Under the pieces are notes generated by a model. The model searched no databases and was not told the DNA's origin. It saw only the letters and a program-made list of their open reading frames with translations. Positions 11,479 to 21,924 of a stretch of 64,000 bases of DNA are shown one piece after another (the first letter of the stretch is position 1; each line of letters starts with the position of its first letter). The stretch lies in contig CM039124.1 of the NCBI GenBank assembly GCA_022036555.1, positions 55,210,456 through 55,274,455 of the forward strand. The letters run 5' to 3'. Made by a program: the position numbers and the translations under genes. Source of the stretch: Microstegium vimineum. Lineage: Eukaryota > Streptophyta > Magnoliopsida > Poales > Poaceae.

Positions 11479-12812
11479 GACTTTTCTGAAGCAAGTCAGA
11501 GAATCTGGATCGAACTCTCGGTTGTAACCATCTCCGGGGTGACTTTTTTTGGTAGAGCAACAACATTACACTGCTGTTCGCGCGAGTATTGAGTTGCAGC
11601 TATCAATGTCACAAGCTCCCAATCTCGATCCGTCCCTTTCATCAGCAACGTAACGGAGTCATCGTCATCTATATTACTAGTCTCCGAAATCAGCAAACCC
11701 TAGCTAGCCAGATCGTCGTGCCTGCCAGCTGCAGCATTGCCTCATGACTTTGCGTCTTTGCTAGTGGGAGCTTTTGTGCCTAACAAGATCACTAGACATT
11801 GTATCCCCAGTTGTTGAGCAGGCAATGAGGCAAAGCACTAATTGTCGATCGGTCATAGCCAATTTGATGACTTGCCTTTTGGTTTCTACAGATCGAGCAG
11901 CATCTATTACTTCTGCAGCTGTAAAGGTCTGAACTCTGGACTGAATTAACCAAAGCTTGATGATCTGTCCCTTTCAGTCTCCGAATCGGTGCTTCCTGCT
12001 AGCTAGCTGCAAGCATGCACGACTCTCCGTCTGCGCTGCCGAATCGGGTAGTAATCGTAGGGCCACGTACCGCTCGGGTGATGAGCCTTATATGGACTGG
12101 AGCAGGTGAAATCGACGTCTGAATCTGAATCACTGATGGGATCGGCCGTGAGGTTAGCAAGGAAATGGCAGTTCCTCCGGTCGTCGTCCAGAACACTGCT
12201 ACCCGGCCACCACCTAGCTAGGAGCACGACGGTGCGCACGCTCGGTTCAGCGAGCAGGGATCAAGCAATGGAATGGAGCACACGGCCTGATTGATAAACC
12301 CATGGGCCATGGCACCTTTTAGCTGCAGTGTGCTAATTGATAAACGAAAAGGACCCCCGATCAATCGATCGATCTGAGCATGATTTTTTTTTTCCTGAAC
12401 GATGCTCCGTGGCTGCCGTTGCTCCAGAGATCTTAGCACTGTGCTGGACTTAACTACTTCAGGGGTGTTGGGATGAAGAAACTGCAGCCTGAAGAATTCC
12501 GGAGCGAGGGTTGTTGAAATAGGGCGGTTGTCGTAACCCGAGTTTGTGACAATAAGCACTATCAACAGAGGATTGGATAGAGCGCTGCTGCATCAGAGTA
12601 GTAGTAGCCTAGAGAAGCATGTTTCGGAACAGCCGTCTTTGGGACAGTGTAAGCAGGTCACACGTCGACCTTCCATCAATGTCCATGTCGCCGACTCGCC
12701 ATAGGCCATAGCACGACGTGCGTGCGAGTGCGAGAGCTCGGCAAGAAAAGGTTGCGCGCGTGGTGGTGATGCCTGTACGTACCGCTGCCACCGTCCTTTT
12801 CTTTGACAGACA
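11479..12812. other. Unannotated GC-mixed stretch
   Basis: Several short overlapping reading frames occur (for example 11496-11696 and 12218-12565, minus strand) but none resembles a known protein and none has splice or codon support. Nothing else is recognised. Confidence 0.35.
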
Positions 12813-12965
12813 GTGGCGTAGCTAGCTAGGTGGTACATGTGGTCCAAGGTTAAACTATAATAGATTATTAGCTCTTTAAAATCATAAAAATTACATATAG
12901 ATCACTCTATAATTTATTTTACATCTATAGTGGATCACCCTTGCTCTAGATCCTCGCTACGCCAC
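12813..12965. mobile_element. Small MITE-like element
   Basis: A 153-bp AT-rich segment is bounded by GTGGCGTAGC at 12813 and its reverse complement GCTACGCCAC at 12956-12965. Similar GTGGCGGAGCT termini occur at 42716 and 49362, so this is a recurrent end. A target duplication is not clear. Confidence 0.45.
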
Positions 12966-14840
12966 AGCATCGAGACCAATGCGCCAACAAAAACTGAACG
13001 GCCACAAAGGTGAGGTGGTGCCGTGGTGGCGTGGCAGAACTGGAAAACACGGAGAGACGCATATGGGTGAAACTCTGACTGAGAGACAATGTTCAAGACG
13101 AAGCGTACTACTACTACTGTACTCTAGTAGTGCAGTTGTACTTGTACAGGACCAGTTGCGGTTGTTGAGTATGAAAGGAGACACGCAGACAAGCCAAGTC
13201 TCTCGGGTCCGAAGCGGTTGGCAGGCGGCGACTGCGTTCCGTCCGGTAGTTCAATTGCAGTGCGCAGCGAGCTGGGTGCCTGGGTGTGTGGCGTGCGTCC
13301 GCTTGTCTCAACGCCGAACTCGTCGATTTCTCTCCCACCGGCCGCGCCGCCCAGTTCCATTGGCCACATAGCAACGCTAGCTCCTCTTCGCTTCGTGCCT
13401 GCAGCTAGCTGCCGCACTCGTCCCCGCGTCTCAAGTCGTCCTGCTGCTGCTTGCGTCGGTACGCGCACGCAGGCAGTCGCCGTTTGAACCGAGCCCGACA
13501 ACGCCGAAGCGCCTGCTCTCGCCAGAACGAAGGCGTCCTCCTGTGCGAACGCGGTGCCGCACGGGTCGGACGAGTGACGACGCGTAGCGCAGTGCCTGGG
13601 TGGCAGGTCACAGGTGGTGTCGCCAAGACTGTTCGCTTGCATCCCACCTGAAAAAACTGTAATCAAGCAAACGGTGAGATCTGAGACTGAACGCACTGGG
13701 TGCGCTATACGCTTACTCCAGTAACCTTTTCAGTAAAAATCTGTGCACCGCATGCGCTACACCAGAACGCTACCCGCCCAATTACGCTGCTCCTAGCGCT
13801 CTGACAGCTTCTGCCAGTTCCCCACGGCATGCAAGCGCGCAGTGACGGGCCCACCATGCACAAAGCAGCAGAGACATAGACCTGCGCATGGGCGGGAGTA
13901 TCAAGCCGCGGGCCCCACTAGTTCAACTAATAAAACTTGATATAATTCACAAACTATAAATCCAAATTTAATTTTGATTACACCATTAAATTCGTTTTTC
14001 AATAAATCCTTCAAAACAAGATCTTAAATTAATATATTTATATAAATTTTATGTATAAGTACGTGGATCTCACTGTTAATAACTGATATAGAATATGATG
14101 GGTGCGTAATAAATAGATATAGAGGAAAAAACATCGCTGACTAGGACAGAATATTCCTTTTAGAAGATAGATATAGAGGATGAAGAGTGCGGATCCGTCC
14201 CATAGAAACTGCAATTCTATGGCTCAAAAAATTTCCCCAAAAACTGCATTAGTAGCTCCTAGTGCTAGGTTTCAGATGTCAGGCATGCTGTCAGACAAGT
14301 ATAGTACGAGTACGCTCGTCTCAGTATTTTACAACATGTACCTATCGTAAATCAGCCTGATGCAGTAGCTAGTGTGCCAGCTTATCGATACCGATCTGCT
14401 GGATGCTGATATTTGATCTGCGGTAACCATCTGATCGAATGATGATTATTCATCGGTCAGCGTCTGCAGTACCGCTGTTCACTGCTGCGCACGCACGCAC
14501 GCTCGCTCGCTCGCTCGCCGCAGCATGCTGTCACCGTGCTGCCCGCAAAAGGACGCCTGATCTAACCCTAATCGAGGCAGGCAGCAGGCGTGTGCACGTC
14601 GAAGCAGCGCTGATGCCGATTGCAGCAGCGGCATTTTTTGCGACGGGCGGCGGTCCGCCAGCGCCACATCCCACAGCGACAGCCGCATTTCTTTACAACA
14701 ATAAAAAAAAAACATGGGCGCACGTACCGCCTGTTGAGCTAGCCCCGCAGCCAGCCGCACTGTACCGCCTCGTTTTTGAAAGAAACGGCTCACGTCCAGC
14801 TGGCGACCATCACTGTTGCTACACTACGGAGTACTACCTG
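12966..14840. other. GC-rich then AT-rich intergenic stretch
   Basis: Many overlapping frames on both strands at 12957-13700 reflect high GC content and have no protein homology I recognise. The block 13215-13340 resembles 16245-16326. From 13920 to 14180 the sequence is AT-rich. No gene is called. Confidence 0.4.
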
Positions 14841-15176
14841 GAATAGTGGCCCAAATTTTTAGGATTTAGCCCTTTTCTTGAACTATTTTCACAATTGGAC
14901 CCCTGGAGAAGCTATTCACGTTTTTGGACCCTGAGGTCGGCGCCATGCCCCACGGCGTCGAGGTAACACAGGTCGACGCCACAGGCCACGACGCCAAGCT
15001 TTTGACCCGATGCTACGCTGGAACTGACGTGGCAGAAGGCTCGGCGCCATAGACGCCACAGGTCACGGCGCCGAGCTCGGCGCCACAGGTCACGGCGCTG
15101 AGCTATTAGCTTACGTGTCTGGGCCTTTGAAATAGAACAAGTACAATTATTTCTATTAATAGACAATACTATTGTT

Positions 15177-15230
15177 GTAGCTCATCTGGTCCAGGCACAG
15201 TGCTTTGGACCTGAGGTCCTCGATTCAAAC
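15177..15230 (+). other. Degenerate tRNA-like module in left hairpin arm
   Basis: GTAGCTCATCTGGT fits a pol III A box, and about 40 bases later GGTCCTCGATTCAAAC resembles a T-arm/B box. The D and anticodon stems do not pair well, so this is not a functional tRNA gene. It may be a relic of a tRNA or tRNA-derived SINE captured by the element. Confidence 0.35.
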
Positions 15231-15510
15231 TAAAGAATTGCATAGTTTTTGCTACTTTTTATGATTTTTTTTTTAAAATTTCCAAATAAGAATTATTTAA
15301 TTTATTTTATAAGCTTTTCAAACAATAGGTTTAAATGATTTATTTTTTTATTTGATTGTTTGAAACATTGTTTGCTACTTTTTATGATTTATTTTTTATT
15401 TAATTTCCAAATAAGAATTATTTAAAACAATAGGTTTATATGATTTATTTTTTTATTTGATTGTTTGAAAAAAACAAATCATAAAAAGTAACAAAAACTA
15501 TGCAATTCTC

Positions 15511-15577
15511 TGGTTCAAACTGAGGACCTTAGGTCCAAAGCACAATGCCTGAACCAGATGAGCTACAATAATAGTTT
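15511..15577 (-). other. Degenerate tRNA-like module in right hairpin arm
   Basis: Mirror copy of the module at 15177-15230. Read on the minus strand it gives GTAGCTCATCTGGTTCAGGC followed by GGTCCTCAGTTTGAACC, whose T-arm-like part is slightly closer to a B box than in the other arm. Confidence 0.35.
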
Positions 15578-16229
15578 TGTCTATTAATAGAAATAATAGT
15601 ACTTGTTCTATTTCAAAGGTCTAGATACGTAAGCTAATAGCTCGGCGCCGTGACCTGTGGCGCCGAGCTCGGCGCCGTAGAGCACGGCGCCGAGCCTTCT
15701 GCCACGTCAGTTCCAGCGCAGCATCGGGTCAAAAGCTCGGCGCCGTGGCCTGTGGCGTCGACCTGTGTTACCTCGGCGCCGTGGGGCATGGCGCCGACCC
15801 CCAGGGTCTAAAAACGTGAATAGTTTCTCCAGGGGTCTAATTGTGAAAATAGTTCAAGAAAAGGGCTAAATCCTAAAAATTTGGGGAATAGTGGAATACC
15901 TACCCCTACATACCTGCTCTAGTCCGGGACTTGAACAGTAGTAGTACTGCTCAGCTCCATAGGTTTCCATCCTCTACGACGATCTCAAGGGCGCGGCACG
16001 GTTCAAGTGTTAACACCCGGCGAGGACTCTAGAACTGAGATGCAAAGGCGAAGCGCGTCATGCGTTACGTACTACTAGCTTTAATTTGACCTGTCTGTAA
16101 ATGGTTGTACTACAGTGTTTGGTTGGACGCCATGAATAGACCATGTGGTTCCAAGATGGCAAGGGTGAATCTGAACTCTGACGAAGCCGTCAAAGCGCGC
16201 GTACTGCATCGCTGCAGTTTACACACACA

Positions 16230-16326
16230 GCACGTACGGGCATGGGAACCGAGGCGGTTGGCGTTTTCGGGCGGCGTGTGCGTTCCAGCGCGCGCTGCCG
16301 CTTGTCTCAACGTCGGACTCCTCTCA
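16230..16326. repeat. Partial duplicate of 13215-13340, cut by a hAT element
   Basis: GCGGTTGGC, GCGTTCC and the block GCCGCTTGTCTCAACGTCGG match, in the same order, 13236-13320. The similarity stops at the left end of the hAT element and CCTCTCCC resumes on its other side, as expected if the element inserted into this copy. Confidence 0.5.
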
Positions 16327-17926
16327 CAGGGTTTCACTGACCGTTTCGCCGTCGGGAACCGCTCACCGACGGTTTGGCGGTTACCGACGGTAACCGCCCA
16401 AACCGGCCTTAAACCGAACGATTTGGAATTTGAATTCAAACCCCGTAGTTCATTCGATTTACGACCGGTAACCGGTTGGTTAGGGCCGGTTACCGTCCGG
16501 TTTGGTCGGTAACCGGTCCTAACCGTTGGGTGCTCTTTTTTTTTTTTGAAAAAATCAATTTTTTTACATGACCTTTGCACATAATGATATAAATAGAACA
16601 CACAATTCATGGAAAAATAGTGTGACACAAATAGACAACCCATCGAAATATCATAGTGATGCACTAACCACAAATTCACGATGGAAATAACGTAGTTCAC
16701 CGTTGCAACAACAAATCGTCCATGGAAATACCTTGTGTCATAGACATGCAAACATCATGGTCACTGGCGTTGAATATAAGGGAAGATCCCGTTTCGGCAC
16801 CCCTCCTCATACTCCGCGGTGGACATTAGAGCGATACCACGCGACTGGAGCCCAGCCTTGTAGTCTATCCATGATTCAATTGGGGGTGGTCACTGAAGAC
16901 CTTGCTGCAGTGATCACCTCCGTCCCGCGCGCAGCCAAATGCTGCTTCAATCGGGAAGCACCACCCCCGGTTTTTTGTGTACGACAGTAATTGCATCTCC
17001 AATCGGGAGCAAGATTCTCACCATGCTCCCATACCACGTCTCTCGGCATTGTCTTCCTGCACAAATGGACAACACAAACAAATCGAACACATGCATCAAA
17101 TCATACCGCAAATAAACCTAAATCCTAACATACACCTAAATCCTACATACATCCTAAAGCAAATCCAACCGCAAATCCTAAATCCTAAACCAAATAAACC
17201 TAACTCTTATATACATCCTAAGTCAAATCCTACCTAAATCCTACAATAAATATTTTCTGCATCCTATACTCCATCAATCCTACATCATAGAGCTTGTTAT
17301 AACTAAATCCTACAACTAAAGCAACTACAAATGCAAGGAAATGAAAAAAAACAAAAAAAAAAGCTTACCGAGCGAACCCGGTGGTTACCGTTCGCTCAGT
17401 CGGTAACCGACAGCGCCCGGTCGGTAACCGCGCGGGGGAGGAGCCCTGGCGGCGGGGTCGGTTACCGACCAAATCTCTCGGTAACCGCCGCCGACCAAAC
17501 GGTTACCGAGGCTCGGGGGCAGACGCGGGCGGCGCTCGGGCGGATTTGTGCGGGGAGCAGGCGGATAGGGTTTGGGGAGCCGATAGCCCCCCCCCCCCCC
17601 CCTCCACGCCGACAACCCCCTTGTATGAGGCGCCAGGAGCAAATGGGCCGCATGGGCCCTTAACGGGCCGGCCAATTTTTTTTCTTTTCTTTTTTTTTCA
17701 AACTTAAACACGTCCAAAAAAATAGCAAACAAACTTCAATTTGAAAAATTTTTACACCATTCGACTCTATAAATCATGAACTATTTTTAGGAATTATTTC
17801 AGATTTTTTTTTTGAAATTCAAATTTGAAATTTGAATTCAAACCGGTACCGAAACCGAACCGGTCCCGAACGATTTGTCGGTAACCGGCCGGTAACCGCG
17901 GTTACCGTTTGGTTTGAAAAACCCTG
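16327..17926. mobile_element. hAT-family element, internally deleted
   Basis: Ends are CAGGGTTT at 16327 and its complement AAACCCTG ending at 17926. Flanks TCCTCTCA and CCTCTCCC give only an imperfect, shifted 8-bp duplication. Both subterminal regions are crowded with GGTAACCG or its complement: five copies between 16379 and 16520 and nine between 17385 and 17910, the kind of array that binds hAT transposases. A fragment encoding a BED zinc finger lies inside (minus strand, 16876-17064). No catalytic transposase domain remains. Confidence 0.75.
16876..17064 (-). pseudogene. BED zinc-finger fragment of a hAT transposase
   Basis: The frame reads through WEHGENLAPDWRCNYC followed by GGGASRLKQHLAARG, the BED-finger pattern at the N-terminus of hAT transposases (C-x2-C then H). 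The final metal ligand expected after the HLA motif is not found and the frame stops soon after, so this is a relic of a first exon. Confidence 0.75.
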
Positions 17927-19298
17927 CCTCTCCCTCCTTCAATTCCTTCCTTCCCGGTTTCATGGCACCGGTTCTCGTTCTCGACAGAGATCATCCAACG
18001 GCCGGCCAGGGGACCAGCAACGTATCGCCAACTATCTGTTTCCCGTGACTCCAATGGAATTTATGTATCCCAACAAAAGAGTTAATTCCCATGGTTGTTT
18101 ACTTGTTTTTTATTTGTTTCTTCAGACTTGAAGTGGTTGATAGTACCAGTACACTACTAACACTAGGCAAATCCACTCCTGCTTGGATAGGAATATTTGG
18201 ACGTCTAGGCCGAGCTGTCATGTCAAGCTTGTGTGCCGTTCACGCCGCAGGGGCTTGTTGTGTGTTCACAGTCAGCAGTCCCTCGCCACCGCCTCGTTGG
18301 CGACCTTGCAAATTGCAGGGGAGCAGCCGGCAAGTTGCTCTGCAAGCACTACAGTGGTATTCCGTATGCAGAGCTAGACCAAAATCCAAATAGTAATCAA
18401 GTAGCCCTGCCCCTAATCCGGATTACCTTGGAGAGCGACGCGGTGCAGCCACCGCGCCTACCTTGGCCTCTCTCGTCGTCGTCGTCGTCGCTTAACAACA
18501 AGAGATCGAGTCCGTGGCAGTTCCGCAAATAGCCTGTGACGGCATGGGAGCTTTCGCAGCTGGGCTAGCTGGGCTGGCCACCACGTGCATGTCGAGCTCA
18601 TGCAAACTGCACGGTCCCCCACGGGCGGGCTGATGGTGAGGCGGAGGAGATTGCGTTGGCCCGCCCACGGTCAGCGTCAGCCGTCAGAGATTCCGATACG
18701 GCCGAGGCACACCTCACCTGTTCTGTTCATCGTCCATCCCCCATGCTTGTGCAGTGCTTGCTCACCGTTTCGTCGGTTCGGTTTCGCTTCCCCCTCAATT
18801 CTTCTCCGTCCAGCGGTTCAGGTCGTCACGTCCTTGACGAGTCGACGTCCATTCAACGTACTCGCCAACGATCTCCATTGGTGGCCTAGCTGTCCATTGT
18901 CCACTGTTCAGTCTCCGATCCATCGACCTCGCCATGCACGCTACTTATGAGTATACTGTACTAGATGCACGAGTTCGCTTCCAGAATCCTCCGAGGGCTC
19001 CAGACCTGCTTAGCTGCTTATACCCAACTTTATGCGCCCATGCTCAATCTCAGATTCTTCAATCCGGATGCATGGCAAACTCAGCTTCTGGACTTCAAAG
19101 ACAATATATTGCCCTTCACTCTTCTTCCTCCGCTACTTGTATCACCAAATAGCGAGGGAATAGTGGTAGTTTCAATGTTTCATTGAAAGAAGCAGCATAT
19201 CCCAACTTTTATAATCTAGGAATGGACCCTACATACTTTCATATTATCTTACTCAATTGTTGCTAAAAAAGTCAGACATGCAGTATTGTAAGTCTCTT
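17927..19298. other. Unannotated stretch
   Basis: Frames at 18091-18393 and 18585-18950 overlap in several phases and resemble nothing I know. A GTC trinucleotide run lies at 18475-18489. I see no gene. Confidence 0.35.
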
Positions 19299-19301
19299 TT
19301 A

Positions 19302-19630
19302 GGAGCTGTTTGGTTCGATGGTTTTGGCTCGTAAATAGTTCACAGCGTTAATAGATCACGTTGCTTTGTGTTTGTTTAGCCCAGTCCGTAATGGATACCA
19401 CTGTAACCTGATCTAGCCCTATACAATGTGGTTCCCCCTCGTCAGGTGCTGCTATTTGCTCCCGTCGTAGTTAGTTGTGGACGCGCACAGAGGACTCGCG
19501 AAAAAAGAGCTTTGTGTATCTGCTCCCGTGCACTACCAAACACATGGTGTAATTAACTCCCATGCAATCGATACGGGTGGGAATCATTTTCATTCACGTT
19601 CCCTTTTCATTTGCTGAACCAAACAACACC
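19302..19630. mobile_element. Tourist-like MITE (TTA target duplication)
   Basis: TTA flanks both sides (19299-19301, 19631-19633). The termini GGAGCTGTTTGGTTC and GAACCAAACAACACC are inverted repeats with two mismatches. Length 329 bp, non-coding. This is the PIF/Harbinger-derived Tourist pattern. Confidence 0.75.
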
Positions 19631-19904
19631 TTATACCTATACTTCGAACTACCGTTATGTTGTTTGAACTATTTATATATTGTAATTTGTGAAAAAAGTT
19701 AACTTAATTTTTAGTTTAAATATTTATCATATTATTTTGTATTTATACATTGAATTATGTTGTAAATTTAATAATTGGTAATCAAATTAGTAAAGTGTCT
19801 TTTTATGTGGCATACATTTGCTAAAACTCAAGATCCGCTACTAAGTAGTACATTGGCTCTACACACTGCATCAGCCCTGATCTGAATGGCTTAGCCTTGG
19901 AATA

Positions 19905-20445
19905 TGTACTCTTTCAACCGCGCATAAATCCCTTGCCTTGCTATCAGCCACTATTCATCGACGTGACATTTTTATTCTTATTTATTTATTTATAACTTAA
20001 AAAAATTATTTCTTTTATTTTTAGTTCTAATTTTATTTTATTTTTTCTTTTTATTGTATTTTACCTTATTTATTTTCTTATGTGGCACTCTTTCAACCGT
20101 GCATAAATCTCTTGCCTCTTAGGCCATCAGGCACCGTTCATCGACATCAGGCACCGTTCATCGACGCGTCATTTTTTTATTTTTATTTTTTTAATGTTTT
20201 CTTTTTCTTTTTTATTTTAAAATTTTTATTTTTTTTATTTTTTTTACCTGTTTAGCTTATTTATTTTTTTATCTATACATGTAACAATCATTCAGCGGAG
20301 TGCATGCAGTATGGTGTCTATATCAATTAAAGCAAATGATAAATAACCTGTAGTATTTCTATTTTATTTTTTATTTTATACATGCAACGATCTTACACAA
20401 CGGAGTGCATATAGTGTGGTGGTCTATATCAATCGTAGAAATAAA
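19905..20445. repeat. Degenerate tandem repeats in AT-rich DNA
   Basis: The block starting CTCTTTCAACCG(C/T)GCATAAAT occurs at 19910 and 20089; within the second, CAGGCACCGTTCATCGAC is repeated head to tail. A second block with CGGAGTGCAT and GTCTATATCAAT occurs at 20295 and 20400. T- and A-rich tracts lie between. Confidence 0.65.
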
Positions 20446-20458
20446 AAGTACTCCCTTC

Positions 20459-21887
20459 TGAAAGGTCCTTGTGTGATTTTGGTAATTGAGTGACAACTTA
20501 GGTGGACTAATATGTGTCTAAGTGATATATACACAGGAGATTAGTTCACAGGTGATTGTGTGATGAAGGAGCTTAATTGCACATGAAACATGATATGGAG
20601 TCATGTGACCAAGGTGGAGAAGATCAAGATGAGGCTTGGCTTGATGGACCGGTTGCAAGTGTGAAGGGCAAGCGGGTGATACTTGACGCCGATGGACCAA
20701 GGCAACGGTGAAGAGCAAATGAGGTCAAGATTGATGAACCAATACGGTCACGTGATGAGATGAAGTGGATCATATCATTTGGTGATAGGTTGGTCCATGT
20801 GTTACATCAACACTGGAGATGGAGATGGAAAGGAATGCGCAAGGCAAAGGTATAACCATAGGGAATTTCCATTTCACCGGTCATTGGTGTGTAGAGAAGT
20901 TTATGACCGGGTTTAGGATATATAGCCGTACTATCAAGAGGGGCAAACTTGTTTGCATAACGGTTATCTAGTGCCACTTGAGCGATCTAACTTTGCGATG
21001 CATTAGGATCAAGTGGCGTGGTGAGAAGCAAGTGAAAATGCTTTGAAAATGATTGTGAAAATGCTAACACACATGCATAAAGAGATGATCACATTTGTGT
21101 TGGCACTTGAGAAGCAAGGAAGAAGTTGGAGAAGTATTTGAGCAGAGACAGGCAGTCCGGACGCTAGGGCATGTGCTGTCCGGACCATGGCGCATGTGTC
21201 CGGAAGCAAACCCTAGGCAGTTACCGCTGAGGAGAGGCATCCGGACGCTGTTCGCGGTCCGGACGCAGGGTCCGGAGTCTGGCGCTCTCTGTAACTCTCT
21301 GGAAGAAGAGTCCGGACGCAAGTGTTGGTCCGGACTGAGATCCGGACGTGCGTCCGGAGGAGAAGCAGCTCGGAGGGAGCTCTCGGGTTCTCTTGGACAT
21401 GCTCTTGTAACTAGTTTAGCTTGTGTGGCTTGCCTAGTTATCTTCTAGCTTGTGTAGCTTAGAAGTAGCTCTTGAGTGACTTATTGGCTTGTGTAACCTT
21501 GTAAGTCACATTGCTTAGTTTGTGTAGCTAAGTAAGTTGAGCTCTCTAGTTGACTTGTGTAGTCTTGCTAGAGAGCATTGCTAGTGAGATTAGGTGCTTT
21601 GTGCTTTGCTTACTAGTATGTGTAGGAGCTCCCTTTGTGCTTAGAGTACTAGTTGCTTAGGTTTGTGTGACCTTGCAACCTAGACTTGTTTAGGTGAGCT
21701 GTCCCTAGCTTGGCACCTTTGTGAGCCCAATTAGTATATTTTGCTAGGTGCTAAAGTTATAGATAGAGGGGTGTAGTCTTGGCTAGACCGATAGTTTTAA
21801 TTTCGCATTTATTTCGGTTTGCCGCTGCGCGTAAGTTTTTAGAAAAGACTATTCACCCTCTCTCTAGTCCGCCATCTCGACCCTACA
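20459..21887 (+). repeat. 5' LTR (with internal deletion)
   Basis: Begins TGAAAGG and ends CCCTACA just before the primer-binding site, 1,429 bp. GTCCGGAC-type palindromes cluster at 21150-21350. It matches the 3' LTR up to 21393 and then diverges. The 3' LTR has a TATA box further on and this copy does not, which suggests that the end of U3 was lost here. Confidence 0.8.
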
Positions 21888-21889
21888 CG

Positions 21890-21901
21890 TGGTATCAGAG
21901 C
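21890..21901 (+). other. Primer-binding site
   Basis: TGGTATCAGAGC, two bases after the LTR end, is complementary to the 3' end of initiator tRNA-Met, the standard primer for plant copia elements. Confidence 0.92.
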
Positions 21902-21924
21902 TTGGTCTTTAACGACTCGAGAGG

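Larger units (their letters stand above)
14841..15894. mobile_element. Mutator-like hairpin element with 9-bp target duplication
   Basis: The element itself is 14850-15885 (1,036 bp). GAATAGTGG flanks it exactly on both sides (14841-14849 and 15886-15894). Its ends are perfect inverted copies starting CCCAAATTTTTAGGATT. The arms run about 420 bp each (14850 to about 15273 and 15885 to about 15465) at visibly high identity, leaving only about 190 bp of AT-rich spacer, which itself carries a partial repeat of the arm end. The arms hold repeated GGCGCCGAGCTCGGCGCC motifs. A 9-bp duplication with long terminal inverted repeats is the signature of Mutator-like elements; no transposase is encoded, so it is non-autonomous. 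A transcript crossing it would fold into a near-complete hairpin. Confidence 0.88.

Noticed and set aside
13124..13696. 190-codon minus-strand frame in GC-rich DNA, with several overlapping frames on both strands
   Set aside because: No recognised domain, skewed composition, and equally long frames in other phases.
14850..15885. Interpretation of the hairpin as an assembly artefact
   Set aside because: The exact 9-bp target duplication and arm divergence (including CpG changes) argue for a real element.
16110..16751. 213-codon minus-strand frame
   Set aside because: Runs through the hAT terminal inverted repeat and its GGTAACC array; not protein-like.
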